Origin: UBA10364 sp038139395 | Lineage (GTDB): Bacteria > Bacteroidota > Bacteroidia > Flavobacteriales > Schleiferiaceae | Length of the DNA: 64,000 bases | Assembly: GCA_038139395.1 (NCBI GenBank) | Contig: JAYOSU010000003.1 | Span: forward strand, 1-64,000 | Reading direction: 5' to 3' | Shown: one piece after another, positions 27,436 through 35,860 of the stretch | Position numbering within the stretch: position 1 is the stretch's first letter | Layout: each line of letters opens with the position of its first letter | Notes under the pieces: model-generated | Seen by the model: only the letters and a program-made list of their open reading frames with translations | Told to the model about the DNA's origin: nothing | Databases searched by the model: none | Position numbers and translations under genes: made by a program

Positions 27436-27775
27436 GCATGAATTCTTTTTTTGCAAGAAGTTCGGTTTCAGTTTCTTCATTTTCCTCGTCAGGTACACAA
27501 CAATCTACAGGACAAACCTCTGCACATTGAGGTTCTTCATGAAAGCCAATACATTCGGTACACTTATCTGTCACAATATAATAAACATCGTAATCAACAG
27601 GTTCTTGTGCTTCGTCTGCATCGTATTTGTTGCCATTTGGAGTGATGATTTTACCGCTTAGGTCAGTTCCTTCACTGAATCGCCACTCTAGCGCACCTTC
27701 ATAAATGGCATTGTTTGGACATTCTGGTTCACACGCTCCACAATTAATGCATTCATCTGTGATTTTAATAGCCAT
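27422..27775 (-). CDS. 4Fe-4S dicluster ferredoxin
   Basis: A 117-residue soluble ferredoxin. The first cluster motif is C9-x2-C12-x2-C15-x3-C19-P; the second is C72-x2-C75-x8-C84-x3-C88-P. An insert of about 45 residues separates them and the tail is very acidic (DEENEETETE). It would carry low-potential electrons in the cytoplasm. It diverges by 48 bp from the LuxC-like acyl-CoA reductase, whose electron supply it might not serve directly since that enzyme uses NADPH in known cases. ATG 27775 starts at the conserved MAIKITDECINCG. Confidence 0.93.
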   Translation of the reverse strand: MAIKITDECINCGACEPECPNNAIYEGALEWRFSEGTDLSGKIITPNGNKYDADEAQEPVDYDVYYIVTDKCTECIGFHEEPQCAEVCPVDCCVPDEENEETETELLAKKEFMHEEE

Positions 27776-27790
27776 ATAGCCCCGTTGTTT

Positions 27791-27798
27791 TAGCTTTG
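27791..27798 (+). promoter_or_regulatory. Candidate -7 box for the acyl-CoA reductase gene
   Basis: TAGCTTTG fits TAnnTTTG, 25 bases before the ATG at 27824. A box for the ferredoxin lies on the other strand 11 bases away. Confidence 0.4.
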
Positions 27799-27809
27799 CA
27801 ATAATAACG

Positions 27810-27817
27810 CAAAGGTA
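27810..27817 (-). promoter_or_regulatory. Candidate -7 box for the ferredoxin gene
   Basis: The minus strand reads TACCTTTG, fitting TAnnTTTG, 34 bases before the ferredoxin ATG (27775). It faces away from the opposite box at 27791-27798, so the two promoters cross each other in a 48-bp spacer. Confidence 0.4.
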
Positions 27818-27823
27818 ACGCCA

Positions 27824-28858
27824 ATGTTTTTTACTGACCACAGGATTGAAGCAGTTTCCCAATTAGGATTGTTCATTAGGGAGTTCGTTTCAGGAAAATC
27901 AATTTCCAACGGTCTTGAGGATCTTTCAGATGAACTAAAGACAGCGGTAAATCAATCGTTTCGTCATAACGGCTGGTTCATTGAGCAAAATATTACTCAA
28001 GCGCTAGAGGCTTGGGGAGAGCAACTGACAGTAGAAAATCTCCAGGATTGGCGTACTCGAGAAGGTGGAGTAACGACAATCAATCGCAGCCGTGTGGGTA
28101 TTGTTATGGCAGGAAACATTCCTCTGGTAGGTTTACATGATTTTTTATCAGTATTTCTGTCTGGTCACTTTGCGATAGTAAAAATGAGTAGCGACGATCA
28201 GTATATTCTCCCGGTCTTAGTTAAAGTTCTTTTGCGTCATGATGAATTATTTGAGGGCGATTGGGTCTTTGTGGACCAACTTTCAGATATGGGAGCCGTG
28301 ATTGCCACGGGGAGCGATAATACTTCTAGATATTTTGAATACTATTTTGGAAAATACCCCAATATTATTCGCAAAAACAGAACATCTATTGCAGTATTAA
28401 CCGGTCATGAGAGTAAGGAAGAACTCCAAGGCTTGGGGGCTGATATATTCTCTTACTTTGGAATGGGATGCAGAAGTGTAAGTCATTTGCTGGTACCGGA
28501 GAATTATGACATCCAACAAGTATTTGCAAATATTGTGGAATACAATGATGTGATTAACAACAATAAGTACGGGAATAACTACGACTATTACCGGGCACTG
28601 TTTTTATTAAACCAAGACGATTTCTTAGAAAATGGTTTTTTGATTGTTAGGGAAAATGAAGAATTGCATACTCCCGTTTCTATTCTTCATTACAGTACCT
28701 ATGGAAAAGAGGGTCCAGTTGAACAACTCACCAATTGGAGAGACCAAATTCAGTGTGTAGTAGGTCACGGCTATTTACCGCTTGGAACTGCTCAGAAACC
28801 CAGATTATGGGATTATGCAGACGGATTGAATACCATGGATTTTCTCAAAAATCTCTAG
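27824..28858 (+). CDS. LuxC-like acyl-CoA reductase
   Basis: 344 residues of the acyl-CoA reductase (LuxC, PF05893) family within the aldehyde-dehydrogenase fold. RVGIVMAGNIPLVGLHDFL (90-108) is the nucleotide-site strand-loop. TGSDNTSRYFEYYF (162-175) and the catalytic Cys C216 in YFGMGCRSVSH follow, with a WRDQIQCVVG C-terminal element. It reduces an acyl-CoA or acyl-thioester to aldehyde in characterised homologues; there are no lux genes here and the natural substrate is unknown. Its stop overlaps that of the opposing lipoprotein gene. Confidence 0.85.
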   Translation: MFFTDHRIEAVSQLGLFIREFVSGKSISNGLEDLSDELKTAVNQSFRHNGWFIEQNITQALEAWGEQLTVENLQDWRTREGGVTTINRSRVGIVMAGNIPLVGLHDFLSVFLSGHFAIVKMSSDDQYILPVLVKVLLRHDELFEGDWVFVDQLSDMGAVIATGSDNTSRYFEYYFGKYPNIIRKNRTSIAVLTGHESKEELQGLGADIFSYFGMGCRSVSHLLVPENYDIQQVFANIVEYNDVINNNKYGNNYDYYRALFLLNQDDFLENGFLIVRENEELHTPVSILHYSTYGKEGPVEQLTNWRDQIQCVVGHGYLPLGTAQKPRLWDYADGLNTMDFLKNL

Positions 28859-30354
28859 GGTCTTTCTAATGCCCCAATGGTGGCAGGTTGCTGACGCACG
28901 GTTCCTCCTAAGTCAAAGACAGGAGTGAAAGGAGTTGGAATCGCCTTACCAAAAAGGGTAGAGGATGAATCAGGCACTAGTTTCCACTCCTCTTGAGGTA
29001 TCCAAGGACATGGCAAGAAATCCCAATTCAAATTGAATTCACTGCTTTTAAACATGGTAGTATCCGTAAGGGCGTAATGTCCTGCCTCGGGATTCGGTTC
29101 AATTTCTATTGCGCAGTGCTCAAAAGAAACGTCGAATGTTTCTAGAGGATCTATACCTAAGGCCACTTCGCTAGATAAATTACCGCCAATGAAGGAGTTG
29201 CTAAATGAAGCCTGAATAGCTCTCGTATACCTATTGTTATTCGCGTCGTCAAAGAAATTTACTAAGCCAATGCCGCTCCCAGAGCGAGATGAAAAGCTCC
29301 AAGTGTTGTTGATGGAGCAGTGTTCAAATAGGTAGTTTCCACCCAGTGCGTAAATCCCGTAAACCCCGCTAGGGCCAATGGCTACATTGCGTCCCGTAAC
29401 ATTGGCATATCCACCATACAAACTAACTCTCGAACTGTGGGTAATGATGACATTGTTGAGTTCGGCGTTTGGAGCGGTATTCCATGCACTATCCACCCTG
29501 AGTGCCGTCGTTGCATTTTTGATAATGAGATTACTTAAAGTAGCTTTGGTTGCTGATCCGCCCTGGATAAATACGCCGCCTAATAAACCTCCCCATTGTC
29601 CCGGCACCCATTCGTAGGAAGGCTCTAATCGGTCGCCTTGAAAAACAACAGCGTTGTTCATGCTCCCTGTTTGTAACGGATCAACGTGTAATTCACCGTC
29701 TCTATATACCCAAAGACCACTGCCGTTGTGAAAATGTACTTGAGTACCGGGCTCAATAGTCAAAGTATGTGCACTATCAACTACTGCATATCCGTAGACA
29801 ACATGCGGCTTGCTATTATCCCAAATTTCGTTTTCATCTAGTATTGAATAAGCCAATTTTATAGGTGGTAACGGTGCAGTCCTATTGATGGTTAATACAT
29901 TGGTGGGAAAGTGATATATAGCGTCCCAAACGGTAGTGACAAGATCTACATGTTGACGTTTACTTCCATTTTCAAACCAAATACTATCCTTATAGATAAG
30001 CTCATTGGAACCTAAAGCATCTGGACTGATTTCGATAAAAATATAGATGCTATCATTGGCTAAAACTTCTGTGTCAGAGATATCCAAACCACTTTTTCCA
30101 TCAACATTCATACGATAGAAACTCTCTGTGCTACGACCCAAATAAATACGGTCTATAACCATGTTTTCGTTGCTATTATTGAACACTTTGAGAATTCTTG
30201 TAGAACTTGCTAATCCGGTGAATACGGTATCCAGATAGATGGTATCTGCAGAAAAAGAGAGTTCAATATTAGAACCTGGAAAGTCTACGGTATTGCGACA
30301 GCCTATTACTGCTATAAAAAGCCAAAATACTATAATTAGTTTCGTGAATTTCAT
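28855..30354 (-). CDS. Lipoprotein with predicted parallel beta-helix
   Basis: 499 residues. The signal peptide ends in a lipobox (AVIGC, Cys near residue 19). After an Ig-like N-terminal part (about 25-150, SADTIYLDTVFTGLASS, ILKVFNNSNENM) comes a repetitive segment (about 190-420) of short strands with Asn and Gly, such as HTLTIEPGTQVHFHNGSGLWVYRDGEL split over turns, typical of right-handed beta-helix (pectin-lyase-like) proteins. It ends TIGALERP. The target is unknown; a surface-exposed binding protein is plausible. ATG 30354 is chosen over an upstream in-frame codon because it places the signal peptide at the N-terminus. Confidence 0.7.
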   Translation of the reverse strand: MKFTKLIIVFWLFIAVIGCRNTVDFPGSNIELSFSADTIYLDTVFTGLASSTRILKVFNNSNENMVIDRIYLGRSTESFYRMNVDGKSGLDISDTEVLANDSIYIFIEISPDALGSNELIYKDSIWFENGSKRQHVDLVTTVWDAIYHFPTNVLTINRTAPLPPIKLAYSILDENEIWDNSKPHVVYGYAVVDSAHTLTIEPGTQVHFHNGSGLWVYRDGELHVDPLQTGSMNNAVVFQGDRLEPSYEWVPGQWGGLLGGVFIQGGSATKATLSNLIIKNATTALRVDSAWNTAPNAELNNVIITHSSRVSLYGGYANVTGRNVAIGPSGVYGIYALGGNYLFEHCSINNTWSFSSRSGSGIGLVNFFDDANNNRYTRAIQASFSNSFIGGNLSSEVALGIDPLETFDVSFEHCAIEIEPNPEAGHYALTDTTMFKSSEFNLNWDFLPCPWIPQEEWKLVPDSSSTLFGKAIPTPFTPVFDLGGTVRQQPATIGALERP

Positions 30355-30391
30355 CACAAGCGAAGCTACATTACTATTTTTGTACCACCAA

Positions 30392-30424
30392 TTGAACGAC
30401 GTGCGAACATTTAACTTATATTTG
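30392..30424 (+). promoter_or_regulatory. Promoter of rpmE type B
   Basis: TTG (30392-30394), 22-base spacer, TATATTTG (30417-30424) fits the TTG-N17-23-TAnnTTTG consensus. The leader to the ATG would be about 55 bases and contains a 7-bp hairpin (30448-30467). Confidence 0.6.
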
Positions 30425-30486
30425 CCGTCCGAAATAACGGATATGGGGCTTGGGCAAAAACTCAAGCTATTAAATACAACAACGAA

Positions 30487-30735
30487 ATGAAAACAGGAAT
30501 TCATCCAGAAAATTATCGCCTATGTGTCTTCAAAGATATGGGGACAGGTGATCAGTTCATCACAAAATCTTGTGCTGATGCGAAAGACACGATCGAAGTA
30601 GATGGTGTAGAATACCCACTGATTAAAATGGAAATATCTAGCTATTCACACCCATTCTATACGGGTAAAGTGAAACTTGTAGATACCGCTGGACGTGTGG
30701 ACAAATTCCGCAGCCGTTACGGAAATAAGAAATAA
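30487..30735 (+). CDS. rpmE2: 50S ribosomal protein L31, type B
   Basis: An 82-residue zinc-free L31 (RpmE2/YkgM class). It begins MKTGIHPENYRLCVF and contains SYSHPFYTGKVKLVDTAGRVDKF, the type B signature. The CxxC pair of the zinc-binding form is absent; the single Cys near residue 31 does not form a knuckle. In many phyla type B replaces zinc L31 under zinc limitation, but in Bacteroidota it is commonly the only L31. A strong terminator follows. Confidence 0.96.
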   Translation: MKTGIHPENYRLCVFKDMGTGDQFITKSCADAKDTIEVDGVEYPLIKMEISSYSHPFYTGKVKLVDTAGRVDKFRSRYGNKK

Positions 30736-30762
30736 GTTAATTCAAGAGGTTATCAAAAATAC

Positions 30763-30790
30763 AGACCCGCAGTGTGCGGGTCTTTTTTTT
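30763..30790 (+). terminator. Rho-independent terminator of rpmE2
   Basis: A perfect 9-bp stem (30763-30771 with 30775-30783), a GTG loop and an eight-T run (30783-30790). Confidence 0.92.
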
Positions 30791-30824
30791 GTCCTAAATT
30801 GGAACTTCATCAATAAATCATCGA

Positions 30825-31973
30825 ATGAAAATTCAACTCGTTGACGGTAAGCACCGCGACCATCTACTTCCACTTACATATACTCGCCCTGTGGCTCAAT
30901 TACGTTGTGGGATTCTAACTATTGCTGAGAAATACCAAAAGCGCGGTTTTGAGGTTGGATACGAAACGGCGGATTATTTGCAGGAGAAATACCCTTCTGT
31001 TCAGCACGATATTCTAGTTAGTGGAAGTGTTTGTCCTACAGATAGCTTTATCCAAGCAATAACTTCCTTAACAGAGGGTCAAGCGCTCATTCAAGATGAC
31101 CAGTTGCTTGCTTTCAAAGGGGCAAATTGGGCGGATACGCCTACCGAAATTTTTCCTTTTAACGACGTTATTAATTTAATTATCCGTCCTTGGGACATTT
31201 GGACCAAGAATGCTGCAGAGATGAATATTGACTTTGATGTATTGACAAAGGATAGATTTAGCGCGCCAATAGATTCATCCAATACGGTATTTGGTGATCG
31301 TATTTTTTTGGAAGAAGGCGCAAGAGTGAGGGCATCAATTCTAAATGCTACATCAGGACCAATATATCTTGGACAGAATGCAGAGGTGATGGAAGGCTCA
31401 ATAGTACGTGGCGGGCTAGCCTTGGGTGCACATAGCGCATTAAAATTGGGTACTAAGGTATACGGAGCAACGACTCTGGGCCCTCATTGTAAGGTGGGCG
31501 GTGAAATCAATAATAGCGTCATTTTAGGTTACTCTAATAAGGGGCATGACGGATTCTTAGGAAATAGTGCCATTGGTGAATGGTGTAATCTAGGAGCCGA
31601 TACAAACAATTCTAACCTAAAGAATAATTACGATGAAGTAAAGGCATGGTCCTATGTAGACGGCAGATTCATTAAAACAGGTCAGCAATTCTGTGGCCTT
31701 ATTATGGGTGATCACAGTAAGTCAGGCATTAATACTATGTTTAATACGGGTACAGTAGTAGGGGTAAGTGCCAATATTTATGGAGCTGGATTCCCCCGTA
31801 ATTTTATTCCTTCTTTTACTTGGGGCGGGCCACAGGGAACTACAGAGTACATGATTAAAAAAGCCTTAGATACCGCGAATCGAATGATGCAACGCAGAGG
31901 ACTTCAGGTGGATGATGTGGAAAGAACTATATTAGAAAAAGTATACGCCGATAGCGCTAAATACCGCAATTGA
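30825..31973 (+). CDS. GlmU-family sugar nucleotidyltransferase/acetyltransferase
   Basis: 382 residues. The N-terminal part carries LLPLTYTRPVAQLRCGILTI, the signature of the alternative GlmU group found in Bacteroidota (TIGR03991-like). The second half is a left-handed beta-helix of hexapeptide repeats (about 170-340: IYLGQNAEVMEGSIVRGG, ATTLGPHCKVGGEI and NSNLKNNYDEVK). It is proposed to make UDP-GlcNAc from GlcN-1-P, as the classical GlmU does. This is assigned by family; activity is inferred. It follows rpmE2 after a terminator and abuts the opposing rpe stop with no gap. Confidence 0.85.
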   Translation: MKIQLVDGKHRDHLLPLTYTRPVAQLRCGILTIAEKYQKRGFEVGYETADYLQEKYPSVQHDILVSGSVCPTDSFIQAITSLTEGQALIQDDQLLAFKGANWADTPTEIFPFNDVINLIIRPWDIWTKNAAEMNIDFDVLTKDRFSAPIDSSNTVFGDRIFLEEGARVRASILNATSGPIYLGQNAEVMEGSIVRGGLALGAHSALKLGTKVYGATTLGPHCKVGGEINNSVILGYSNKGHDGFLGNSAIGEWCNLGADTNNSNLKNNYDEVKAWSYVDGRFIKTGQQFCGLIMGDHSKSGINTMFNTGTVVGVSANIYGAGFPRNFIPSFTWGGPQGTTEYMIKKALDTANRMMQRRGLQVDDVERTILEKVYADSAKYRN

Positions 31974-32627
31974 TTATAGTTTCTTTAAAGCTGCAATGGT
32001 CGCTTTTGGGTCCTGACTTTTAAAAACAAAAGAGCCCGCTACAAGCGCATCTGCTCCTGCTTCAACCAACCTTTTTCCAGTATCCAGGTTCACACCTCCA
32101 TCAATTTCAATAAGCGCTTTTGATCCACTTTGATCAATTAATTCACGAGCTTGTGAGGTCTTTTTAATGGTGTTCTCAATAAATTTTTGTCCTCCAAAAC
32201 CTGGATTGACACTCATCAGCAATACTTCTTCTAAATCTTGTATAACATCTTCAAGTACACTGACAGGAGTGTGCGGATTTAACGCAACACCCGCCTTCAT
32301 ACCGGCATTATGAATTTCCTGAATGGTTCTGTGTAAATTAGTGCAGGCTTCAAAATGAACGGTTAAAATGTCCGCTCCACAATCTTTGAATGTTTGAATA
32401 TATCGCTCAGGTTGAACAATCATTAAATGTACATCCATAATCTTGGTGCAATTTTCCGCCATCGTCTTCACTATGGGCATCCCATAGCTTATGTTAGGGA
32501 CAAATACTCCATCCATGACATCAATATGAAACCAATCCGCTTCGCTTTCATTGACCATTTGACAATCTCGTTGCAGATTGCCAAAGTCTGCGGCTAATAG
32601 GGAAGGAGATATAATAGTTGATGCCAT
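31974..32627 (-). CDS. rpe: Ribulose-phosphate 3-epimerase
   Basis: A 217-residue TIM-barrel epimerase interconverting ribulose-5-P and xylulose-5-P in the pentose phosphate pathway. SPSLLAADFGNL starts the barrel; DWFHIDVMDGVFVPN, MDVHLMI, MSVNPGFGGQKFI and IEIDGGVN hold the metal ligands (His, Asp, His, Asp) in family order. It is transcribed after rpoD but separated from it by a terminator hairpin. Confidence 0.96.
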   Translation of the reverse strand: MASTIISPSLLAADFGNLQRDCQMVNESEADWFHIDVMDGVFVPNISYGMPIVKTMAENCTKIMDVHLMIVQPERYIQTFKDCGADILTVHFEACTNLHRTIQEIHNAGMKAGVALNPHTPVSVLEDVIQDLEEVLLMSVNPGFGGQKFIENTIKKTSQARELIDQSGSKALIEIDGGVNLDTGKRLVEAGADALVAGSFVFKSQDPKATIAALKKL

Positions 32628-32656
32628 GGTTACTTATAATTATTTATATAAAAATA

Positions 32657-32686
32657 AAGCACCCTGTCCTACTGAACGGGGTGCTT
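32657..32686 (-). terminator. Terminator of rpoD
   Basis: On the minus strand an 8-bp stem (32679-32686 with 32657-32664) is followed by a T-rich tail, 25 bases after the rpoD stop. Confidence 0.7.
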
Positions 32687-32711
32687 GTTAAAAAAGTTCT
32701 AACCTAGTTTA

Positions 32712-33575
32712 TTAACCGAGGTAAGTCTTCAAGATTTTACTTCTTGAAGTGTGTTTCATTCTTCGAATGGCTTTTTCCTTAATCTGTCTCACCCGCTCAC
32801 GAGTTAAGTCAAATTTCTCGCCAATTTCTTCCAATGTCATTGGATGTTGACCACCGAGTCCAAAATATAAACGAATTACATCTCCCTCTCTAGGGGTCAA
32901 AGTTGCAAGTGATCGCTCAATTTCGGTTCTCAGAGAATCCATCATTAGATCTTCATCTGGATGAGGTGAATCAGATGAATTCAATACATCGTATAAGTTA
33001 CTATCCTCACCTTCAACTAAGGGAGCATCCATACTTACATGACGACCACTGTTTCTCATGCTCTCTTTGACATCAGATTCACTCATTTCTAAGTGCTTTG
33101 ATATCTCAGCCGCACTTGGCGGGCGCTCATGCTCCTGCTCTAGGTAAGCATATGCCTTATTGATTTTGTTGATCGAACCGATTTTATTCAATGGAAGACG
33201 AACAATTCGGCTTTGCTCCGCCAATGCTTGAAGAATACTCTGACGAATCCACCATACAGCGTATGATATGAATTTGAAACCACGAGTTTCATCGAAACGT
33301 TGTGCAGCTTTAATCAAACCCAAATTCCCTTCGTTGATCAAATCAGGCAGTGTTAGGCCTTGATTTTGATATTGCTTAGCAACAGAAACAACGAATCGGA
33401 GGTTAGCTTTGGTTAATTTTTCCAAAGCAATCTGATCACCCGCTTTAATGCGTTGTGCCAACTCCACTTCTTCTTCTGCAGTAATCAATTCAACTTTACC
33501 AATCTCCTGTAGGTATTTATCTAAGGAGGCCGTTTCGCGGTTGGTAACCTGTTTAGTGATTTTTAACTGTCTCAT
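32712..33575 (-). CDS. rpoD: Primary sigma factor RpoD/SigA, Bacteroidota type
   Basis: 287 residues. It lacks region 1.1 and starts at region 1.2 (MRQLKITKQVTNRETASLDKYLQEIG). Region 2 carries FVVSVAKQYQNQG, RGFKFISYAVWWIRQSIL and the -10 recognition helix; region 3 is DAPLVEGEDSNLYDV; region 4.2 is LEEIGEKFDLTRERVRQIKEKAIR. This short form is the Bacteroidota housekeeping sigma factor, matching the TAnnTTTG boxes in the window. ATG 33575 gives the normal start. The gene lies downstream of pnp. Confidence 0.95.
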   Translation of the reverse strand: MRQLKITKQVTNRETASLDKYLQEIGKVELITAEEEVELAQRIKAGDQIALEKLTKANLRFVVSVAKQYQNQGLTLPDLINEGNLGLIKAAQRFDETRGFKFISYAVWWIRQSILQALAEQSRIVRLPLNKIGSINKINKAYAYLEQEHERPPSAAEISKHLEMSESDVKESMRNSGRHVSMDAPLVEGEDSNLYDVLNSSDSPHPDEDLMMDSLRTEIERSLATLTPREGDVIRLYFGLGGQHPMTLEEIGEKFDLTRERVRQIKEKAIRRMKHTSRSKILKTYLG

Positions 33576-33602
33576 GGTAGAGAAATGTTTTTTAATGAGC
33601 CA

Positions 33603-33626
33603 ACCAATTACCAAGGCAATTGGTTC
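33603..33626. repeat. Inverted repeat between pnp and rpoD
   Basis: An 8-bp perfect arm pair (33603-33610 AACCAATT with 33619-33626) around an 8-base loop lies 28 bases before the rpoD ATG. There is no T run, so it is not an intrinsic terminator. It could be an operator or an mRNA 3'-end stem; nothing decides. Confidence 0.45.
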
Positions 33627-33644
33627 GCATAACTTATTCTAAAT

Positions 33645-35780
33645 TTAGCTTTCTTGCTTTTCGCCTTCTTTTTCTGGCTTAGGCAATAAGACTTTACGAG
33701 AAAGCTTCATCTTACCTGCTTTGTCAACGTCTAGCAATTTAACGCGAACTTTGTCGCCTTCTTTTAGAACGTCTTCAACATTTTTGATACGCGTCCAATC
33801 GATTTCAGAGATGTGTAACAATCCTTGAACCTTTGGGGCAATCTCAATAAAAGCACCATACGTCTGAACGCCACGTACAATTCCTTCATAAGTTTCACCA
33901 ACTTCAGGCTCAAATGCAATCGCTCGAATCATCTCTAACGCTTTATTCATCATATCATAATCCTTTCCGGAAATTTCGATATGTCCGCGTTCTTCGATTT
34001 CTTCAATAGTTACCGTAGTGCCAGTATCTGCTTGAATGCCTTGGATATTCTTACCACCTGGGCCTATGATTGGGCCAATGAATTCCTTTTTAACGGTCAA
34101 TGTCATGATCTTCGGAGCATTTGGTTTCAATTGCTCACGCGTAGCAGGCATAGTCTTGAGCATTTCACCTAGAATATGCATACGTCCTTCACGACTCTGT
34201 TTTAAGGCATTTACCAAGATCTCATAGCTCAAGCCCTTGATTTTGATATCCATTTGACAAGCTGTAATACCGTTTTCAGTTCCAGTTACCTTGAAGTCCA
34301 TATCACCCAAGTGATCTTCATCACCAAGTATATCTGAAAGAACAGCATATTTTTCACCGTCTGAAATTAAACCCATAGCGATTCCACTAACAGGTCTAAC
34401 CATTTGAATACCTGCATCCATCATTGCCAATGTACCGGCACAAACCGTTGCCATAGAGGATGAACCGTTCGATTCTAGAATATCACTTACCACGCGAATA
34501 GTGTAAGGATTATCTGGATGTACCATTTGGTATAATGCACGTTGGGCAAGATTTCCATGTCCAACTTCACGACGACTTACCCCACGAATAGGGCGGGCTT
34601 CACCAGTAGAAAAAGGAGGGAAGTTATAATGTAAATAGAATTTCTCTTCTCCAGTAAAAGTAGCATCATCAATTCTGTTGGCATCTAGGGAGGTTCCCAA
34701 AGTAACCGTTGTTAGGGACTGTGTTTCTCCTCTGGTGAAAACTGCTGATCCGTGTGCGCCGGGTAAGTAGTCTACTTCTGACCATATGGCACGAACCTCT
34801 GTGGTGTCCCGACCGTCTAAACGCTGACCATCATTCAAAACCATAGAACGCATTGCTTTATACTCTACGTCATGGAAATAACGCTTAGCAAAACCAGTGT
34901 TCTCATCCAACCATGTTTCGTCTTTACCTTCAAGGTATTCGTTCAATACAGCTTTAAATCCTGCAGAACGCTCGTGTTTAGGTAAGCCACTTTTGGCAAC
35001 TTCGTAAACTTTATCATATGTAGCAGCCATGACATCTTCACGAACTTCTTCGTTATGCACTTCGTGGCTGTATTCGCGTTTGTTTTTTGAGGAAGGAACT
35101 TGTTCAGCCAGCCGCTCTTGAGCTTCAATCTGTACCTTGATGGCGTCATGAGCAAATTTGATTGCTTCAACCATTTCTTCTTCAGAAATTTCCTGCATTT
35201 CACCTTCAACCATGACCACACTGTCCATAGATGCGCCAATTACCATGTCAACTTCTAAGTTTTCAACTTGTGCTGGTGTAGGGTTGATAATTAATTCGCC
35301 GTTGATACGACCCACCCGTACTTCGGAAATAGGACCGTCAAACGGTATGTCACTTACTGCAATAGCCGCAGAAGCAGCAAGACCAGTAAGAGAAGTAGCT
35401 TCTACTTCTGGATCGTAGGAAATCATTTGAATCATGAGTTGAATCTCCGCATGATAGTCCTTTGGAAATAAAGGACGAAGCACACGGTCAATCAAACGCA
35501 TGGTCAAAATTTCGTTGTCAGAAGGGCGTCCCTCTCTCTTGAGAAATCCTCCTGGTACGCGACCATTTGCCGCAAATTTTTCACGGTAATCTACCGTAAG
35601 CGGAAGAAAGTCAATGCCTTCTTTCGCTTCTTTGCTAGACACAATAGTGGCTAACAGCATAGTACCACCACACTTCACAACAACAGATCCATCTGCTTGC
35701 TTGGCAAGTTTGCCAGTTTCAAGAGTGATCTCTCTGCCGTCTGGAAGAGTAATAGTTTCAATAATTGCTTTAGGAATCAT
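33645..35780 (-). CDS. pnp: Polyribonucleotide nucleotidyltransferase (PNPase)
   Basis: A 711-residue phosphorolytic 3'-5' exoribonuclease of the RNA degradosome type. Two RNase PH-like domains (about 1-230 and 305-530, with the helical linker between), a KH domain (IIGPGGKNIQGIQADTG) and an S1 domain (GIVRGVQTYGAFIEI) occur in the usual order. RDFKREGRPSDNEILT-like substrate elements (GGFLKREGRPSDNEIL here) are intact. ATG 35780 (MIPKAIIETI) is chosen. Downstream of rpsO with an intervening hairpin, as in Escherichia coli. Confidence 0.97.
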   Translation of the reverse strand: MIPKAIIETITLPDGREITLETGKLAKQADGSVVVKCGGTMLLATIVSSKEAKEGIDFLPLTVDYREKFAANGRVPGGFLKREGRPSDNEILTMRLIDRVLRPLFPKDYHAEIQLMIQMISYDPEVEATSLTGLAASAAIAVSDIPFDGPISEVRVGRINGELIINPTPAQVENLEVDMVIGASMDSVVMVEGEMQEISEEEMVEAIKFAHDAIKVQIEAQERLAEQVPSSKNKREYSHEVHNEEVREDVMAATYDKVYEVAKSGLPKHERSAGFKAVLNEYLEGKDETWLDENTGFAKRYFHDVEYKAMRSMVLNDGQRLDGRDTTEVRAIWSEVDYLPGAHGSAVFTRGETQSLTTVTLGTSLDANRIDDATFTGEEKFYLHYNFPPFSTGEARPIRGVSRREVGHGNLAQRALYQMVHPDNPYTIRVVSDILESNGSSSMATVCAGTLAMMDAGIQMVRPVSGIAMGLISDGEKYAVLSDILGDEDHLGDMDFKVTGTENGITACQMDIKIKGLSYEILVNALKQSREGRMHILGEMLKTMPATREQLKPNAPKIMTLTVKKEFIGPIIGPGGKNIQGIQADTGTTVTIEEIEERGHIEISGKDYDMMNKALEMIRAIAFEPEVGETYEGIVRGVQTYGAFIEIAPKVQGLLHISEIDWTRIKNVEDVLKEGDKVRVKLLDVDKAGKMKLSRKVLLPKPEKEGEKQES

Positions 35781-35811
35781 ATATAGTGTAAATAGATACT
35801 GTTTTATACGC

Positions 35812-35838
35812 AAAAAGGCAATTGTATAAATTGCCTTT
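35812..35838 (-). terminator. Hairpin between rpsO and pnp, terminator or attenuator
   Basis: On the minus strand a perfect 10-bp stem (35829-35838 with 35814-35823), a 5-base loop and five T residues begin 22 bases after the rpsO stop and 32 bases before the pnp ATG. It can end part of the rpsO transcripts or act in pnp mRNA processing. Confidence 0.75.
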
Positions 35839-35860
35839 CTGTGTATCCTCTAGATTGAAA

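Noticed and set aside
26557..30354. Bioluminescence (lux) cluster because of the LuxC-like gene
   Set aside because: No luxA, luxB, luxD or luxE frames are near; LuxC-like reductases are common in Bacteroidota for other roles.
33603..33626. The inverted repeat before rpoD as a terminator of pnp
   Set aside because: No T run follows on either strand, so it is kept only as an inverted repeat.
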